This document shows positions 35,992-45,354 of a stretch of 64,000 nucleotides of DNA, in pieces. Every line of letters begins with the position of its first letter. The first letter of the stretch is position 1. Below the pieces are notes generated by a model that worked only from the letters and a program-made list of their open reading frames with translations, was not told the origin of the DNA and made no database searches. Source of the stretch: Phytoactinopolyspora limicola. GTDB lineage: Bacteria > Actinomycetota > Actinomycetes > Jiangellales > Jiangellaceae. Location of the stretch: contig NZ_JAAOEN010000001.1 of the NCBI RefSeq assembly GCF_011320225.1, positions 787,652 through 851,651 of the forward strand. Direction: 5' to 3'. The translations under genes were made by a program, and so were the position numbers.

Positions 35992-37167
35992 GTGGACGCC
36001 ATCATCGTTGGAGTCCTGGCTGCCGTCGTCGGCTTCGCTGTAGGCCTCGCGGTCGGCTGGCGGGTCTTGTCCCGCGGCCGCAGGCCCACTCCCACACCAC
36101 CGTCGGGTGCCTCACCGATCCCCGAGGGCGCAGCTGAGGTGGTCGCTGTGCTGCGTTCGAGCGCCATCGTGCTCGACGAACATGCCAGCGTCGTCAAAGC
36201 CAGCCCCTCCGCCTATGCGTTCGGCTTGGTGCGCCAGGACCGAATCGCGGTGCCCGAATTGTCGAAGCTGGCCGAGAAGGTCCGCCGCGACGGGCAGATC
36301 CGGGAGCTACAGCTTGAAGTACCGAGGTCACGGGACAGCACTCAAACGTTGCATGTGTCCGCTCGGGTCGCGCCGCTGGGTGACCGCCTGTTGCTGGCAC
36401 TGGTGGAAGACCGTACGCACCAGATCCGGGTCGACGAGGTACGACGAGACTTCGTGGCGAACGTGTCCCATGAACTCAAGACGCCCGTCGGTGCCATGAT
36501 GCTGCTGGCGGAGGCGGTCCAGGACGCGAGCGACGACCCCGAAGCGGTGCAGCGTTTCGCCACCCGGATGCAGCGCGAGGGCGCCCGGCTCGCGCGGCTG
36601 GTGGAGGAGATCATCGACCTGTCCCGGCTCCAGTACGACGACCCCGTGGATTCGCCGGACCCCGTCGAGGTCGACAACGTCGTGGCCGCGGCGGTCGATC
36701 GCAGCCGGGTCGACGCCGAGAACCGCAAGGTTCAACTAGTCTCCGGCGGCGCGAACGGGCTACAGGTGCTGGGCAACGAGAAACAGCTGATCATCGCGGT
36801 GGGCAACTTGGTGGAGAACGCCGTCAGCTACAGCCCGGAAGGAACCCGCGTCACCGTGGCCGTCACCTGTCGGGACGATGTGGTCGAGATCGGGGTCACC
36901 GACCAGGGCCACGGCATTGCCGAAACCGAACTCGACCGCATCTTCGAGCGTTTCTACCGCGTCGATCCGGCCCGGTCCCGCAAGACTGGCGGTACTGGGC
37001 TGGGGCTGTCGATCGTTAAACATATCGCCGCCAGCCATGGCGGCGACGTCAACGTGTGGAGCGTACAAGGCGCCGGATCCACCTTCACCCTGCGGCTTCC
37101 GCTCCACCCGTATCGGCCTGGGCAACCGTCCGAGGTCGTCGCGCACGTTGCTAGGGAGGCACCGTGA
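35992..37167 (+). CDS. senX3: Sensor histidine kinase SenX3 (phosphate response)
   Basis: A 391-residue kinase. One N-terminal membrane segment (VDAIIVGVLAAVVGFAVGLA) is followed by a PAS-like region (about 45-140), HisKA with His160 in FVANVSHELKTPVGAMML, the N-box NLVENAVSYSPEG, G1 DQGHGIAE and G2 GGTGLGLSIVKHI. SenX3 senses phosphate limitation together with PhoU and phosphorylates RegX3. Start is GTG 35992 or ATG 35986, two residues apart. It overlaps regX3 by four bases. SenX3 usually has two membrane helices; here the second is not apparent. Confidence 0.92.
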   Translation: MDAIIVGVLAAVVGFAVGLAVGWRVLSRGRRPTPTPPSGASPIPEGAAEVVAVLRSSAIVLDEHASVVKASPSAYAFGLVRQDRIAVPELSKLAEKVRRDGQIRELQLEVPRSRDSTQTLHVSARVAPLGDRLLLALVEDRTHQIRVDEVRRDFVANVSHELKTPVGAMMLLAEAVQDASDDPEAVQRFATRMQREGARLARLVEEIIDLSRLQYDDPVDSPDPVEVDNVVAAAVDRSRVDAENRKVQLVSGGANGLQVLGNEKQLIIAVGNLVENAVSYSPEGTRVTVAVTCRDDVVEIGVTDQGHGIAETELDRIFERFYRVDPARSRKTGGTGLGLSIVKHIAASHGGDVNVWSVQGAGSTFTLRLPLHPYRPGQPSEVVAHVAREAP

Positions 37168-37844
37168 CCCGAGTGCTGGTCGTCGAGGACGAAGAGTCCT
37201 TCAGCGATGCACTGTCGTACATGCTGAAGAAGGAAGGGTTCGAGGTGGCCGTCGCGGCCACCGGCGATGCCGCGCTCGAGGAGTTCGACCGGGCTGGGGC
37301 CGACCTCGTCCTGCTCGACCTCATGCTGCCGGGATTGTCTGGGACGGAGGTATGCCGGCAGTTGAGGCAGCGTTCCGGTGTGCCGGTGATCATGTTGACC
37401 GCCAAGGACTCCGAGGTGGACAAGGTGGTCGGCCTTGAACTCGGCGCCGACGACTACGTGACCAAGCCCTTCTCGTCGCGCGAGCTGGTGGCGCGGATCC
37501 GGGCTGTCCTGCGTAGGGGGGCCGAGCCGACCGAGGTCAGTCCGGCCATCCTCGAGGCGGGTCCGGTGCGGATGGACGTCGAGCGGCACGTCGTATCCGT
37601 CGGCGGAGAATCGGTCCGGCTGCCGCTTAAGGAGTTCGAGCTACTGGAGCTCCTCCTGCGCAATGCCGGCCGGGTGCTGACTCGGGCCCAGCTGATCGAC
37701 CGCATCTGGGGCGCCGACTATGTGGGCGACACGAAGACGCTCGACGTCCATGTGAAGCGGCTGCGGGCGAAGATAGAGCCGGATCCCACCACGCCGACAT
37801 ATTTGCTGACCGTGCGCGGGCTCGGCTACAAGCTGGAGGCCTGA
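37164..37844 (+). CDS. regX3: Response regulator RegX3 (OmpR family)
   Basis: A 226-residue regulator of the phosphate-starvation response. The receiver has acidic residues in VVEDEES, phosphorylatable Asp52 in VLLDLMLPGLSG, and Lys in YVTKPFSSREL; the OmpR winged helix follows (VRLPLKEFELLELLLRN, then RAQLIDRIWGADYVGDTKTL and HVKRLRAKIE). The GTG start overlaps the senX3 stop. The gene ends at a strong terminator hairpin. Confidence 0.93.
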   Translation: MTRVLVVEDEESFSDALSYMLKKEGFEVAVAATGDAALEEFDRAGADLVLLDLMLPGLSGTEVCRQLRQRSGVPVIMLTAKDSEVDKVVGLELGADDYVTKPFSSRELVARIRAVLRRGAEPTEVSPAILEAGPVRMDVERHVVSVGGESVRLPLKEFELLELLLRNAGRVLTRAQLIDRIWGADYVGDTKTLDVHVKRLRAKIEPDPTTPTYLLTVRGLGYKLEA

Positions 37845-37845
37845 C

Positions 37846-37879
37846 CCGCGGACGTCGCCGGCCTAGGCGACGTCCGCGG
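37846..37879. terminator. Terminator hairpin after regX3
   Basis: A perfect 14-bp stem (37846-37859 with 37866-37879, arm CCGCGGACGTCGCC) around a six-base loop. It lies between regX3 and the convergent lipoprotein gene and may serve both. Confidence 0.8.
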
Positions 37880-37914
37880 TCGGGGCCAGCCGGCTCGGCC
37901 GTCGTCCGGGTGGG

Positions 37915-38469
37915 TCAGTCCTCGTCCGCGGAATCGTCGTCGCCGGGGTCGTCGTCGCCGGGGTCGTCGGCACCGTTTAGCGGTGCTCCGTCGGCTTCGA
38001 CGTTCTCGGAGAATTCGACGTGGGCGTAGCGGCCGTCCGCTCCTTTGACGACTGCGTCGAGGGTGACCCTGGGTGCGTTGGCGAACTGAAACTCGACCTC
38101 GGTGATCCGCCCCGGCCCGACGTCGACGCCGTCGAACTCGATCTGCGTGGGGCCTGGTTCGAGGGCGGCATAGCCGGTGTCGGGAATCTCCAGGGAGCCG
38201 CTCGGCGGGACGGCCGTGACCTCGCCGACTCGGACCTCGAGAAGCTCATCGGCCGCACCGCGGTTGGCGAACGACGAGAGTACGGTGGCGCGGGAGTCGT
38301 CGGACACCACCACCACGACGTTGCGCAAGCCGATGTCGCCGGCCTCGCCGGTGACGCCGTCGTAGCGTGGGTGCCAGCCCTGGGTCTGCTCGTGGACGCT
38401 GCATCCTCCGATGAGGAACGCCAGGGCCGGGATACTGACCAGGACGCCGCGGCGGACAGCAGGTTTCAC
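37915..38469 (-). CDS. Putative lipoprotein with acidic repeat tail
   Basis: A 184-residue exported protein. The N-terminus VKPAVRRGVLVSIPALAFLI ends in the lipobox L-I-G-G-C (Cys near residue 24), so it is probably lipid-anchored. A globular domain of about 120 residues with valine-rich strands (NVVVVVSDD) follows; it ends in an Asp-rich tail built from DDPGDDD repeats encoded by a 15-bp repeat. GTG 38469 has AGGAG seven bases upstream. Similar lipoproteins sit next to regX3/carD in related actinomycetes; I recognise no function. The tail could bind cations. Confidence 0.72.
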   Translation of the reverse strand: MKPAVRRGVLVSIPALAFLIGGCSVHEQTQGWHPRYDGVTGEAGDIGLRNVVVVVSDDSRATVLSSFANRGAADELLEVRVGEVTAVPPSGSLEIPDTGYAALEPGPTQIEFDGVDVGPGRITEVEFQFANAPRVTLDAVVKGADGRYAHVEFSENVEADGAPLNGADDPGDDDPGDDDSADED

Positions 38470-38683
38470 CGGATGACTCCTCGAGGGTGGGCGGTAAGGT
38501 CGGTCTGCCGTTGTTAAGGGTACCGAGGCATCGATTCGAGCAGGTCGGCGGGACGGATTCGGCCGTCCGCGAGCATCGGAAGGCGGCATTTCCCCAGCCG
38601 GGAGCACGTAGCTTGACGATTGTCAAGCCCCAGCTTTGCCCCTGACCAGCACAAACGCTCTAGAAGTGCTGAAGAGTCGTGGT

Positions 38684-38689
38684 ATCCTT
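38684..38689 (+). promoter_or_regulatory. -10 hexamer TATCCT upstream of carD
   Basis: GTATCCT matches a strong actinobacterial -10; no TTGACA-like -35 is at 17 bases. A short leader with AGGAA precedes the ATG at 38715. Confidence 0.5.
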
Positions 38690-38714
38690 GTCATGGGAAA
38701 GGGGACAGGAACAT

Positions 38715-39197
38715 ATGACTTTCAAGGTCGGCGAGACGGTTGTCTACCCGCACCACGGGGCTGCGCTCATCGAAGCTATCGAGTCCCGGGTCATCAAAGG
38801 AGAAGAGCGCCAGTACCTCGTCTTGAGGGTCACCCAAGGTGACCTGACCGTCAAGGTCCCGGCGGACAATGTTGACCTGGTCGGTGTACGTGACGTGGTC
38901 AACCAGGAGGGCCTAGACCGGGTCTTCTCGGTCCTACGGGCTCCACACACCGAAGAACCTACCAACTGGTCACGCCGGTACAAGGCCAATCTTGAGAAGT
39001 TGGCCTCCGGTGACGTCATCAAGGTTGCCGAGGTCGTCCGTGACCTGTGGCGTCGTGAGCGTGACCGCGGTCTCTCCGCTGGAGAGAAGCGCATGCTGGC
39101 CAAAGCTCGACAGATTCTCGTGTCGGAGCTCGCGCTGGCCGAGCACACTAACGAAGACAAGGCCGAGACTTTGCTCGACGAGGTTCTCGCCGGCTGA
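38715..39197 (+). CDS. carD: CarD family RNA polymerase-binding transcription factor
   Basis: CarD binds the RNA polymerase beta subunit and stabilises open complexes at housekeeping and rRNA promoters. The 160-residue protein has the Tudor-like RNAP-interaction domain at residues 1-55 ([20 protein letters not shown] and YLVLRV) and the helical DNA-binding domain with the conserved basic, Trp-containing part [17 protein letters not shown] and [20 protein letters not shown]. Start ATG 38715 follows GGACAGGAACAT; earlier in-frame codons include the promoter. It is followed by ispD-ispF, the usual actinobacterial order. Confidence 0.95.
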   Translation: MTFKVGETVVYPHHGAALIEAIESRVIKGEERQYLVLRVTQGDLTVKVPADNVDLVGVRDVVNQEGLDRVFSVLRAPHTEEPTNWSRRYKANLEKLASGDVIKVAEVVRDLWRRERDRGLSAGEKRMLAKARQILVSELALAEHTNEDKAETLLDEVLAG

Positions 39198-39322
39198 TTG
39201 CCCGCTCCCGGCGGACGTCGCCTCAGCCGAGGCTGTGGGCGGCGCTCGCCAGGTTCGTGGCGTCGGAGGTGCCTGTCCGCCGTGGTGGCCCGGCGGCCCA
39301 CTAGGGTGGGCAGCGTGCGGAG

Positions 39323-40036
39323 ATGCGGAACGCCATGGTCGGGTTGATCGTGCCGGCCGCTGGCATGGGCGTGCGCCTGGGTGTTGGTATGCCGAAGGCG
39401 CTGTACACCGTCGGTGGCCAGACGTTGCTCAGCCACGCGGTGCGTGCGGCCGTCGAGTCGGGCGTGGTGTCGGCCATCGTGGTGGCTGCACCGCCTGGCC
39501 TTGCCACACGTGTCCTTGAGTTCGTCCAGCCTGAAATCCCGGCCGACGTGTTGGTGCGCGTCGTCGATGGCGGGGTGTCTCGCCAAAGTTCGGTGCGCGC
39601 CGCGCTGACCGCCATGTCGAGTGACATCGACGTCGTGTTGGTGCACGACGCCGCTCGTTGCCTCGCACCACCGCGATTGTTCGCGGAGGTGGCCGCAGCC
39701 GTGCAGGCCGGGCGGGCCGCGGTTGTTCCCGGCCTTGAGGTGGTCGACACCCTCAAACAGGTAGATCGACGCGGGTCAGTCGTCGACACCCCGGATCGCA
39801 CCGTTCTCCGCGCGGTGCAGACTCCGCAGGGATTCCGTCGTGGCCTATTGCAGCGGGCCCATGATGCCGCGACCGGTGACGAAGCCACCGACGACGCCGG
39901 CCTGGTAGAACGGCTCGGACAGCCCGTGTACGTCGTTCCCGGCGACGAATCCGCCTTCAAGGTCACCCGGCCGCTCGACCTGCTCTTGGCCGAAGCGTTG
40001 CTGGCCGCCCGGGCTGCCGATGAGGGGCATCGATGA
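39323..40036 (+). CDS. ispD: 2-C-methyl-D-erythritol 4-phosphate cytidylyltransferase
   Basis: IspD transfers CMP to methylerythritol phosphate in the MEP isoprenoid pathway. The 237-residue protein has the nucleotide loop [33 protein letters not shown], the metal-binding [10 protein letters not shown] and [17 protein letters not shown] hexamer at 39302-39307 is followed seven bases later by a GTG (39315) that is out of frame, so the mRNA probably starts there and the first in-frame start is ATG 39323, or ATG 39335. It overlaps ispF by four bases. Confidence 0.93.
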   Translation: MRNAMVGLIVPAAGMGVRLGVGMPKALYTVGGQTLLSHAVRAAVESGVVSAIVVAAPPGLATRVLEFVQPEIPADVLVRVVDGGVSRQSSVRAALTAMSSDIDVVLVHDAARCLAPPRLFAEVAAAVQAGRAAVVPGLEVVDTLKQVDRRGSVVDTPDRTVLRAVQTPQGFRRGLLQRAHDAATGDEATDDAGLVERLGQPVYVVPGDESAFKVTRPLDLLLAEALLAARAADEGHR

Positions 40037-40503
40037 CGACCAGGGTAGGGATCGGTACCGACGTCCACCCGCTGGAGCGGGGCCGCCCATGCTGGGTAGC
40101 CGGGCTTCACTGGCCGGACGAACCCGCCGGTTGTGCGGGCCACTCCGACGGTGACGTCGCCGCGCACGCTGCTTGCGACGCCGTATTGGCCGCAGCGGGT
40201 CTCGGCGATGTGGGATCCGTGTTCGGCACCGCCCGGCCGGAGTGGGCGGGAGCGTCGGGCACTGCGTTGCTTGCGGAGGTCGCCCGGCTGGTGGGGGAGG
40301 CGTCGGGCCACATCGGCAACGTGTCGGTCCAGGTGATCGGCAACCGCCCGAAGATCGGTTCACGGCGGGCCGAGGCGGAGGAGGTGCTGAGCCAGGCGTT
40401 GGGTGCTCCGGTCAGCGTCAGCGCAACTACCACGGATGGACTCGGTCTGACCGGGCGTGGCGAGGGGTTAGCCGCGGTCGCCGTCGCCCTGGTGACCTGG
40501 TGA
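40033..40503 (+). CDS. ispF: 2-C-methyl-D-erythritol 2,4-cyclodiphosphate synthase
   Basis: IspF cyclises CDP-methylerythritol phosphate with loss of CMP. The 156-residue trimeric enzyme shows the metal ligands Asp10 and His12 in GIGTDVHPL and His45 in [15 protein letters not shown], plus [11 protein letters not shown] and the C-terminal [20 protein letters not shown]. The ATG overlaps the ispD stop. Its last 36 bases overlap the convergent PAP2 gene. Confidence 0.95.
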   Translation: MTTRVGIGTDVHPLERGRPCWVAGLHWPDEPAGCAGHSDGDVAAHAACDAVLAAAGLGDVGSVFGTARPEWAGASGTALLAEVARLVGEASGHIGNVSVQVIGNRPKIGSRRAEAEEVLSQALGAPVSVSATTTDGLGLTGRGEGLAAVAVALVTW

Positions 40504-41298
40504 GCTGCGCTCCGGCCACCGCAGCACCGGCCAGCGAACTGGAAGCCGCAACACCGCCAGCGACACCGCCAGTGCCAACCCGCCCAACAGCCAGCCACCG
40601 GGGATGTCACTGAACCAGTGGTAATCGAGCAGGGTCATCAACATGCCGGATACGAACACGACGGTGAGGGCCACTGTGCCCCAGAACCTCAACCGCCGCT
40701 GGTCGGGCTTCCAGCCCTGAGCGCCGAACAACACGACGACGATCAGGATCCACGTCAACGTGGCGTTCGCGGTGTGGCCGGACGGGAACGCCTGGCCCTC
40801 GCCGTGCAGGATGTCGACACCAGTGTGCGGGGCGGTCCGGGCCAGACTGAATTTGATCCAGTAGCCGATGAAAAAGACGGTGGCCAGTCCGGCACCGATG
40901 GCGATCAGCGGGCGGATGTTGCGTTGCTTCCATGCCACCCACGCGCCGACGGAAACCACGATGGGCAGGGTGTAGAGGCGTTGGCCACCGAGGCTGGCGA
41001 TGCCGTTGAGCACCTCGCGGGGGAAACCGGACGGCTGTCGGGCATCGACGTAGACGTGCAACGGCCAATCCCACGCGATCAGTGGCCCACGCACCACGAC
41101 CTGCCAGGTGAGGAAGGCGAGGAGCGCAGCGGTGGCAAGACCGGAGATCAGCGGGAGCAGCCACCAGCGCCCGGCGCCGCTGATCCACCATCCGACCGGG
41201 GCGGCGTTCCTGGAACCGGTGGTGTCCTGGCCCGGCCCATCCGCGGCAGACGGAAGGGGGTCGCGGTGCTCGGGAGGCGACCGGTCGACGTCGGACAC
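40468..41298 (-). CDS. PAP2-superfamily phosphatase, membrane-bound
   Basis: A 276-residue membrane phosphatase with about six helices. The three acid-phosphatase motifs appear as [10 protein letters not shown] (K-x5-6-R-P, with A before P), [14 protein letters not shown] (P-S-G-H) and [17 protein letters not shown], where the S/R-x5-H-x3-D part retains H-W-x-S-D; the usual R of motif 3 is not obvious. Such enzymes dephosphorylate lipid phosphates, for example undecaprenyl pyrophosphate. GTG at 41298 follows TGGAG. The 3' end overlaps ispF by 36 bases, an unusual convergent arrangement. Confidence 0.83.
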   Translation of the reverse strand: MSDVDRSPPEHRDPLPSAADGPGQDTTGSRNAAPVGWWISGAGRWWLLPLISGLATAALLAFLTWQVVVRGPLIAWDWPLHVYVDARQPSGFPREVLNGIASLGGQRLYTLPIVVSVGAWVAWKQRNIRPLIAIGAGLATVFFIGYWIKFSLARTAPHTGVDILHGEGQAFPSGHTANATLTWILIVVVLFGAQGWKPDQRRLRFWGTVALTVVFVSGMLMTLLDYHWFSDIPGGWLLGGLALAVSLAVLRLPVRWPVLRWPERSSPGHQGDGDRG

Positions 41299-41355
41299 TG
41301 ATGCTGCTCCACAGGCTTAGGGGTTGGGGACGGTGCCGATACGGCCCAGACTAGC

Positions 41356-41361
41356 TACCCT
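41356..41361 (+). promoter_or_regulatory. -10 hexamer TACCCT of cysS
   Basis: TACCCT, six bases, GTG at 41368; leaderless spacing. Confidence 0.5.
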
Positions 41362-41367
41362 TGTGCG

Positions 41368-42804
41368 GTGAGTTTCCGCCTGTACGACACAGCCACCCGA
41401 GAGATCCGTGACTTCGTCCCGGTTCGTGCCGGACACGTGGGCATTTACCATTGTGGCCTGACGGTACAGGGTCCGCCGCATATCGGGCATATCCGCAAGG
41501 AGGTCGTGTTCGACGTGTTGCGGCGTTGGTTCGAGCACGGCGGACTCGACGTCACCATCGTCGCCAACGTCACCGACATCGACGACAAGATCCTGAACAA
41601 GTCGGCCGACGCCGGCCGGACGTGGTGGGCATGGGCCTACGAGAACGAACGTGCGCTCGATGCCGCCTATGAGATCCTCGGGTGCATTCCGGCCACCTAC
41701 CAGCCACGCGCCACCGGGCACATCCCGGAGATGGTCGAGCTGATGCACGAACTCGTCAAGCGCGATCACGCGTACCAAGCCACGGACGGCTCCGGCGACG
41801 TCTATTTCGATGTCCGTTCGTGGCCGGCCTACGGGCAGCTGTCCGGGCAGAAGATCGACGAGATGGAGCATGCGGCCGACGCCGACCCGCGGTGCAAGCG
41901 CGACCCCCGCGACTTCGCGCTGTGGAAGGGGCACAAACCCGGTGAGCCGGAGTCGGCGTCCTGGCCGACTCCATTCGGCCGCGGCCGGCCGGGGTGGCAT
42001 CTGGAGTGCTCGGCTATGGCCGGAAAGTACCTGGGTGACGAGTTCGACATCCATGGCGGTGGCATCGACCTGCGCTTCCCCCATCACGAGAACGAACTGG
42101 CCCAGTCTCGGGCCGCCGGGCAGCGGTTCGCCCGGTTCTGGATGCACAATGCCTGGGTCACCCTGTCCGGCGAGAAAATGAGCAAGTCGTTGGGCAATTC
42201 GTTGCTGGTGTCCGATGTCGTGCGCCGGGTGCGGCCGGTCGAACTGCGGTACTACCTGCTAGCCGCGCACTACCGGAGCCACATCGACTTCTCGGAGGAG
42301 TCGATGGCCGCGGATGCCGCGGCGTACCGCCGGCTCGAGGGATACGTTACTCGGGCCGCCGAGGTAGTACCGGGGGTAGCGCCGGCACCGGATGTTCCCC
42401 GGGCCTTCGCCGCGGCTATGGACGACGACCTCTCCGTGCCGCAGGCCCTAGCCGTGCTCTTCGACGCCGTCCGGGAGGGCAACCAGTTCCTGGCTTCCCG
42501 CGAACACTCCGAGCTGCGCACGAACCTCGCGGATGTCCGTGCCATGCTTGGTGTGCTCGGAATCGACCCACTGGCCGAACCGTGGGTGGGTCTCGACTCC
42601 GTCGGCAGCGCCGGGCAGCGATTGCGGCAGGTCGTCGACGGGCTTGTTGGCACGCTGCTCGATCAGCGGAAGGAAGCGCGGGCCCGCCGTGACTTCGCCA
42701 CAGCCGACGCGATTCGCGACCGGCTCAACGAGATCGGTATCGTCGTGGAAGACGGACCGTCCGGCACCAGGTGGGAGCTCACCGACGACAGCCACACCAC
42801 GTAG
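41368..42804 (+). CDS. cysS: Cysteine--tRNA ligase
   Basis: CysS charges tRNA-Cys. The 478-residue class I enzyme has Zn ligands in [20 protein letters not shown] (Cys28 and the HIGH motif), WHLECSAMA and [11 protein letters not shown], and the KMSKS loop in [12 protein letters not shown]. The C-terminal helical and anticodon domains are present ([20 protein letters not shown]), which distinguishes it from the shorter MshC ligase of mycothiol synthesis. The order ispD-ispF-(PAP2)-cysS-rlmB is conserved in actinobacteria. Confidence 0.95.
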   Translation: MSFRLYDTATREIRDFVPVRAGHVGIYHCGLTVQGPPHIGHIRKEVVFDVLRRWFEHGGLDVTIVANVTDIDDKILNKSADAGRTWWAWAYENERALDAAYEILGCIPATYQPRATGHIPEMVELMHELVKRDHAYQATDGSGDVYFDVRSWPAYGQLSGQKIDEMEHAADADPRCKRDPRDFALWKGHKPGEPESASWPTPFGRGRPGWHLECSAMAGKYLGDEFDIHGGGIDLRFPHHENELAQSRAAGQRFARFWMHNAWVTLSGEKMSKSLGNSLLVSDVVRRVRPVELRYYLLAAHYRSHIDFSEESMAADAAAYRRLEGYVTRAAEVVPGVAPAPDVPRAFAAAMDDDLSVPQALAVLFDAVREGNQFLASREHSELRTNLADVRAMLGVLGIDPLAEPWVGLDSVGSAGQRLRQVVDGLVGTLLDQRKEARARRDFATADAIRDRLNEIGIVVEDGPSGTRWELTDDSHTT

Positions 42805-42885
42805 TGCCCGGCGAGCACCGGTACCGGCGTCAATATCGGCTCGAACCAGCCGTTCCATAACCACCACAGCGTTAGGACCCCTCGT

Positions 42886-43851
42886 ATGCCTGGTAACTCG
42901 CGTCGCCGTGGCGCCATGCGCAAACCCGGCAGCAAGAAGGGGATGCAGGTGGGCTCCGGCGGCCAGCGCCGCCGCAGCCTCGAAGGTAAGGGGCCAACAC
43001 CGCGAGCGCAGGACCGTACCGGCCATCCGGCCGCTCGGCAGGCCGCCAGAAAGCAGCGGGCCGCCGACTCCTCCGGGGCTCGCCGCTCGGGTACCGAACG
43101 TGGCCGGCCTGGCGCTCCGGAGACGGTGGCGGGTCGCAACTCCGTTGTTGAGGCACTGCGCGCCGACGTGCCGGTGCGGGCGCTTTACGTCGCCGAACGG
43201 ATCGACAGCGACGCCCGGGTCCGGGAAATCCTGCGCATCGCCACCGAGCGGCGGCTGCCGTTGCTGGAGGCGCCACGCACCGAGATCGATCGGCTCACCG
43301 CTGGTGCGGTGCACCAGGGCGTCGCGTTGACTATGCCGCCTTATCAGTACGCCGATCCCGCCGACTTGCCGGAAGCGGCATACGAGGCCGGGGAGACCCC
43401 TCTGGTGGTCGCCTTGGACGGGGTGACCGACCCCCGTAATCTCGGCGCAGTGGTTCGGTCCGCGGCCGCGTTCGGCGCACACGGCGTTGTTGTCCCCGAA
43501 CGGCGTAGCGCGGGTATGACGGCAGGTGCGTGGAAGACGTCGGCCGGTGCCGCCGCCCGGTTGCCGGTCGCGCGGGCCACCAACCTGGCCCGGCAGTTGC
43601 GGGCGTATCGAGACTCCGGGCTGTTCGTTGTTGGTCTCGACGGCGACGGTGAGGTTGAGCTCACCGACGCGGCCACCTTGAGCGAGCCTCTGTGCCTGGT
43701 AGTCGGCTCGGAGGCGGCTGGGATGTCGCGAGTGGTGGCTCAGGCATGTGACCTCGTCGTGCGGATCCCCATCGCGCGAGCGGTGGAGTCGCTGAATGCC
43801 GGCGTCGCCGCTGGCGTGGCTCTGTACGAGGTCGCCCGCGCGCGGTCGTGA
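42886..43851 (+). CDS. rlmB: 23S rRNA (guanosine-2251-2'-O)-methyltransferase
   Basis: RlmB methylates a ribose in the peptidyl-transferase region of 23S rRNA. The 321-residue protein has a basic, low-complexity leader (residues 1-80), an L30e-like RNA-binding domain (AGRNSVVEALRADVPVRALY, about 85-155) and the SPOUT/SpoU core: motif 1 VTDPRNLGAVVRSAAAFG, motif 2 LCLVVGSEAAGMSR and motif 3 IPIARAVESLNAGVAAGVAL. AGGA lies eight bases before the ATG. The long basic N-terminus is usual in actinobacteria. Confidence 0.93.
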   Translation: MPGNSRRRGAMRKPGSKKGMQVGSGGQRRRSLEGKGPTPRAQDRTGHPAARQAARKQRAADSSGARRSGTERGRPGAPETVAGRNSVVEALRADVPVRALYVAERIDSDARVREILRIATERRLPLLEAPRTEIDRLTAGAVHQGVALTMPPYQYADPADLPEAAYEAGETPLVVALDGVTDPRNLGAVVRSAAAFGAHGVVVPERRSAGMTAGAWKTSAGAAARLPVARATNLARQLRAYRDSGLFVVGLDGDGEVELTDAATLSEPLCLVVGSEAAGMSRVVAQACDLVVRIPIARAVESLNAGVAAGVALYEVARARS

Positions 43852-43941
43852 CGCCAGCTGACCTCCCGCCGGTCTCCGAACCGGGCCGTGGCCGCACGGT
43901 AGTTGGGCAGCAGGTCACGGCGGTGTCGGCCAGCGGCAATG

Positions 43942-44004
43942 CTGACGTCTGTCGATCACGGGGTATGCTGTCGCTGCCCTGGCATGCCGGTGACTCGGGT
44001 CACC
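43942..44004 (+). promoter_or_regulatory. Promoter and possible operator upstream of the acyl-CoA dehydrogenase
   Basis: CTGACG (43942-43947), 16 bases, TATGCT (43964-43969) resembles a sigma-70-type promoter. Twenty bases on, GGTGAC (43989-43994) and GTCACC (43999-44004) form an inverted repeat that could bind a repressor. Confidence 0.45.
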
Positions 44005-44089
44005 GCCTGCTGCCGACCTGCCAGGCGCAACGACGACCAACGCCGGCGGGGTGATCTCTGGCCGGCGCGAGCCGTGGAGGTACAACGAC

Positions 44090-45238
44090 GTGCCGGTAGA
44101 ACGCCTGCTGCCAACACCTGAGTCGCGTGACCTGATCGCCTTGGTCCGCGACATCGCCGATGCCGAACTCGCTCCGCGTGCCGATGCCGCGGAGTCCAGC
44201 GGTGAGTATCCACGTGAGTTGCTGCGCCTGCTGGGCCGCTCTGGCGTGTTGGGTTTGCCGTACGACGAAGACTTCGGCGGTGGGGGGCAGCCGTTCCAGG
44301 TCTACCTCCAGGTGATCGAGGAGCTCGCGGCCCGATGGGCGACGGTGGGGCTCAGCGTCAGCGTGCACACGTTGTCGTGTTGGCCGCTTGTTGCCGTTGG
44401 CACCGATGAACAGCGCAAGCGTTGGTTGCCGGACATGATCGGCGGCGAACTCCTGGGGGCGTACTGCCTATCCGAGCCGCATGCCGGATCCGACGCGGCG
44501 GCGCTGTCCACCCGGGCGGTACGAGTAGGCGACGACTACGTGCTCAAGGGCACCAAAGCCTGGATCACCCATGGGGGGCTCGCCGACTTCTACACCGTCT
44601 TCGCTCGTACGTCCGATGACGGCCCACGCGGCATCTCGTGTTTCCTGGTGCCCGCCGACGCCGCCGGATTGTCGTTCGGGACACCAGAGAAGAAGATGGG
44701 CTTCACCGGCTCACCTACCACGCTGGTCCATTTCGACGACGTGCGGCTGCCGGCCGAACGCAGGATCGGTGACGAGGGCGCCGGATTCGGATTGGCGCTG
44801 CAGGCGCTCGACTCCGGCCGGTTGGGTGTGGCCGCTGGTGCGACCGGGCTGGCTCAGTCGGCGCTCGACGTCGCCGTGGCGTATGCCAAGCAGCGTGAGC
44901 AGTTCGGCCAGCCGATCATCACACACCAAGGGCTCGGTTTCTTGCTGGCCGATATGGCCGCGGCGGTGGAGGCGTCCCGCGCGACGTACCTCGTCGCCGC
45001 TCAGCGGCGTGACCTGGGTATGAGTTACCGCCACCAGGCCAGCGTCGCCAAACTCATCGCCACCGATGCGGCCATGAAGGTCACCACTGACGCGGTGCAG
45101 GTGCTCGGTGGTTCCGGCTATACCCGCGACTACCCGGTGGAGCGTTATTTCCGGGAGGCCAAGGTGATGCAGATCTTCGAGGGCACCAACCAGATCCAGC
45201 GCCTGGTCATCGCCCGCAGTCTCGAACGTTCCGAATGA
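44090..45238 (+). CDS. Acyl-CoA dehydrogenase family protein
   Basis: A 382-residue FAD-dependent dehydrogenase of fatty-acid or branched-chain oxidation. The core signatures are present: [59 protein letters not shown], the FAD-binding [20 protein letters not shown] and the catalytic Glu in [15 protein letters not shown] near residue 368. GTG at 44090 is nine bases from GGAGG. It stands alone, so the acyl substrate is unknown; a short-chain substrate is likely from overall similarity. Confidence 0.9.
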   Translation: MPVERLLPTPESRDLIALVRDIADAELAPRADAAESSGEYPRELLRLLGRSGVLGLPYDEDFGGGGQPFQVYLQVIEELAARWATVGLSVSVHTLSCWPLVAVGTDEQRKRWLPDMIGGELLGAYCLSEPHAGSDAAALSTRAVRVGDDYVLKGTKAWITHGGLADFYTVFARTSDDGPRGISCFLVPADAAGLSFGTPEKKMGFTGSPTTLVHFDDVRLPAERRIGDEGAGFGLALQALDSGRLGVAAGATGLAQSALDVAVAYAKQREQFGQPIITHQGLGFLLADMAAAVEASRATYLVAAQRRDLGMSYRHQASVAKLIATDAAMKVTTDAVQVLGGSGYTRDYPVERYFREAKVMQIFEGTNQIQRLVIARSLERSE

Positions 45239-45354
45239 TCGGGTTCCCTGCTCATCCCCGCATTTCGCGAGTTGTCAGGCCGGACAGGTCGGTGGCCACG
45301 GCCGACGCCGCCACAGGGCCGGACACCTCGCCGCGGCTCACCGCCGGCGTGGGG

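Noticed and set aside
45271-45286. GTTGTCAGGCCGGACA shared with 30956-30971
   Set aside because: A single 16-base match between two intergenic sites is within chance for 64 kb of GC-rich DNA; the inverted repeat is intact only at 30956.
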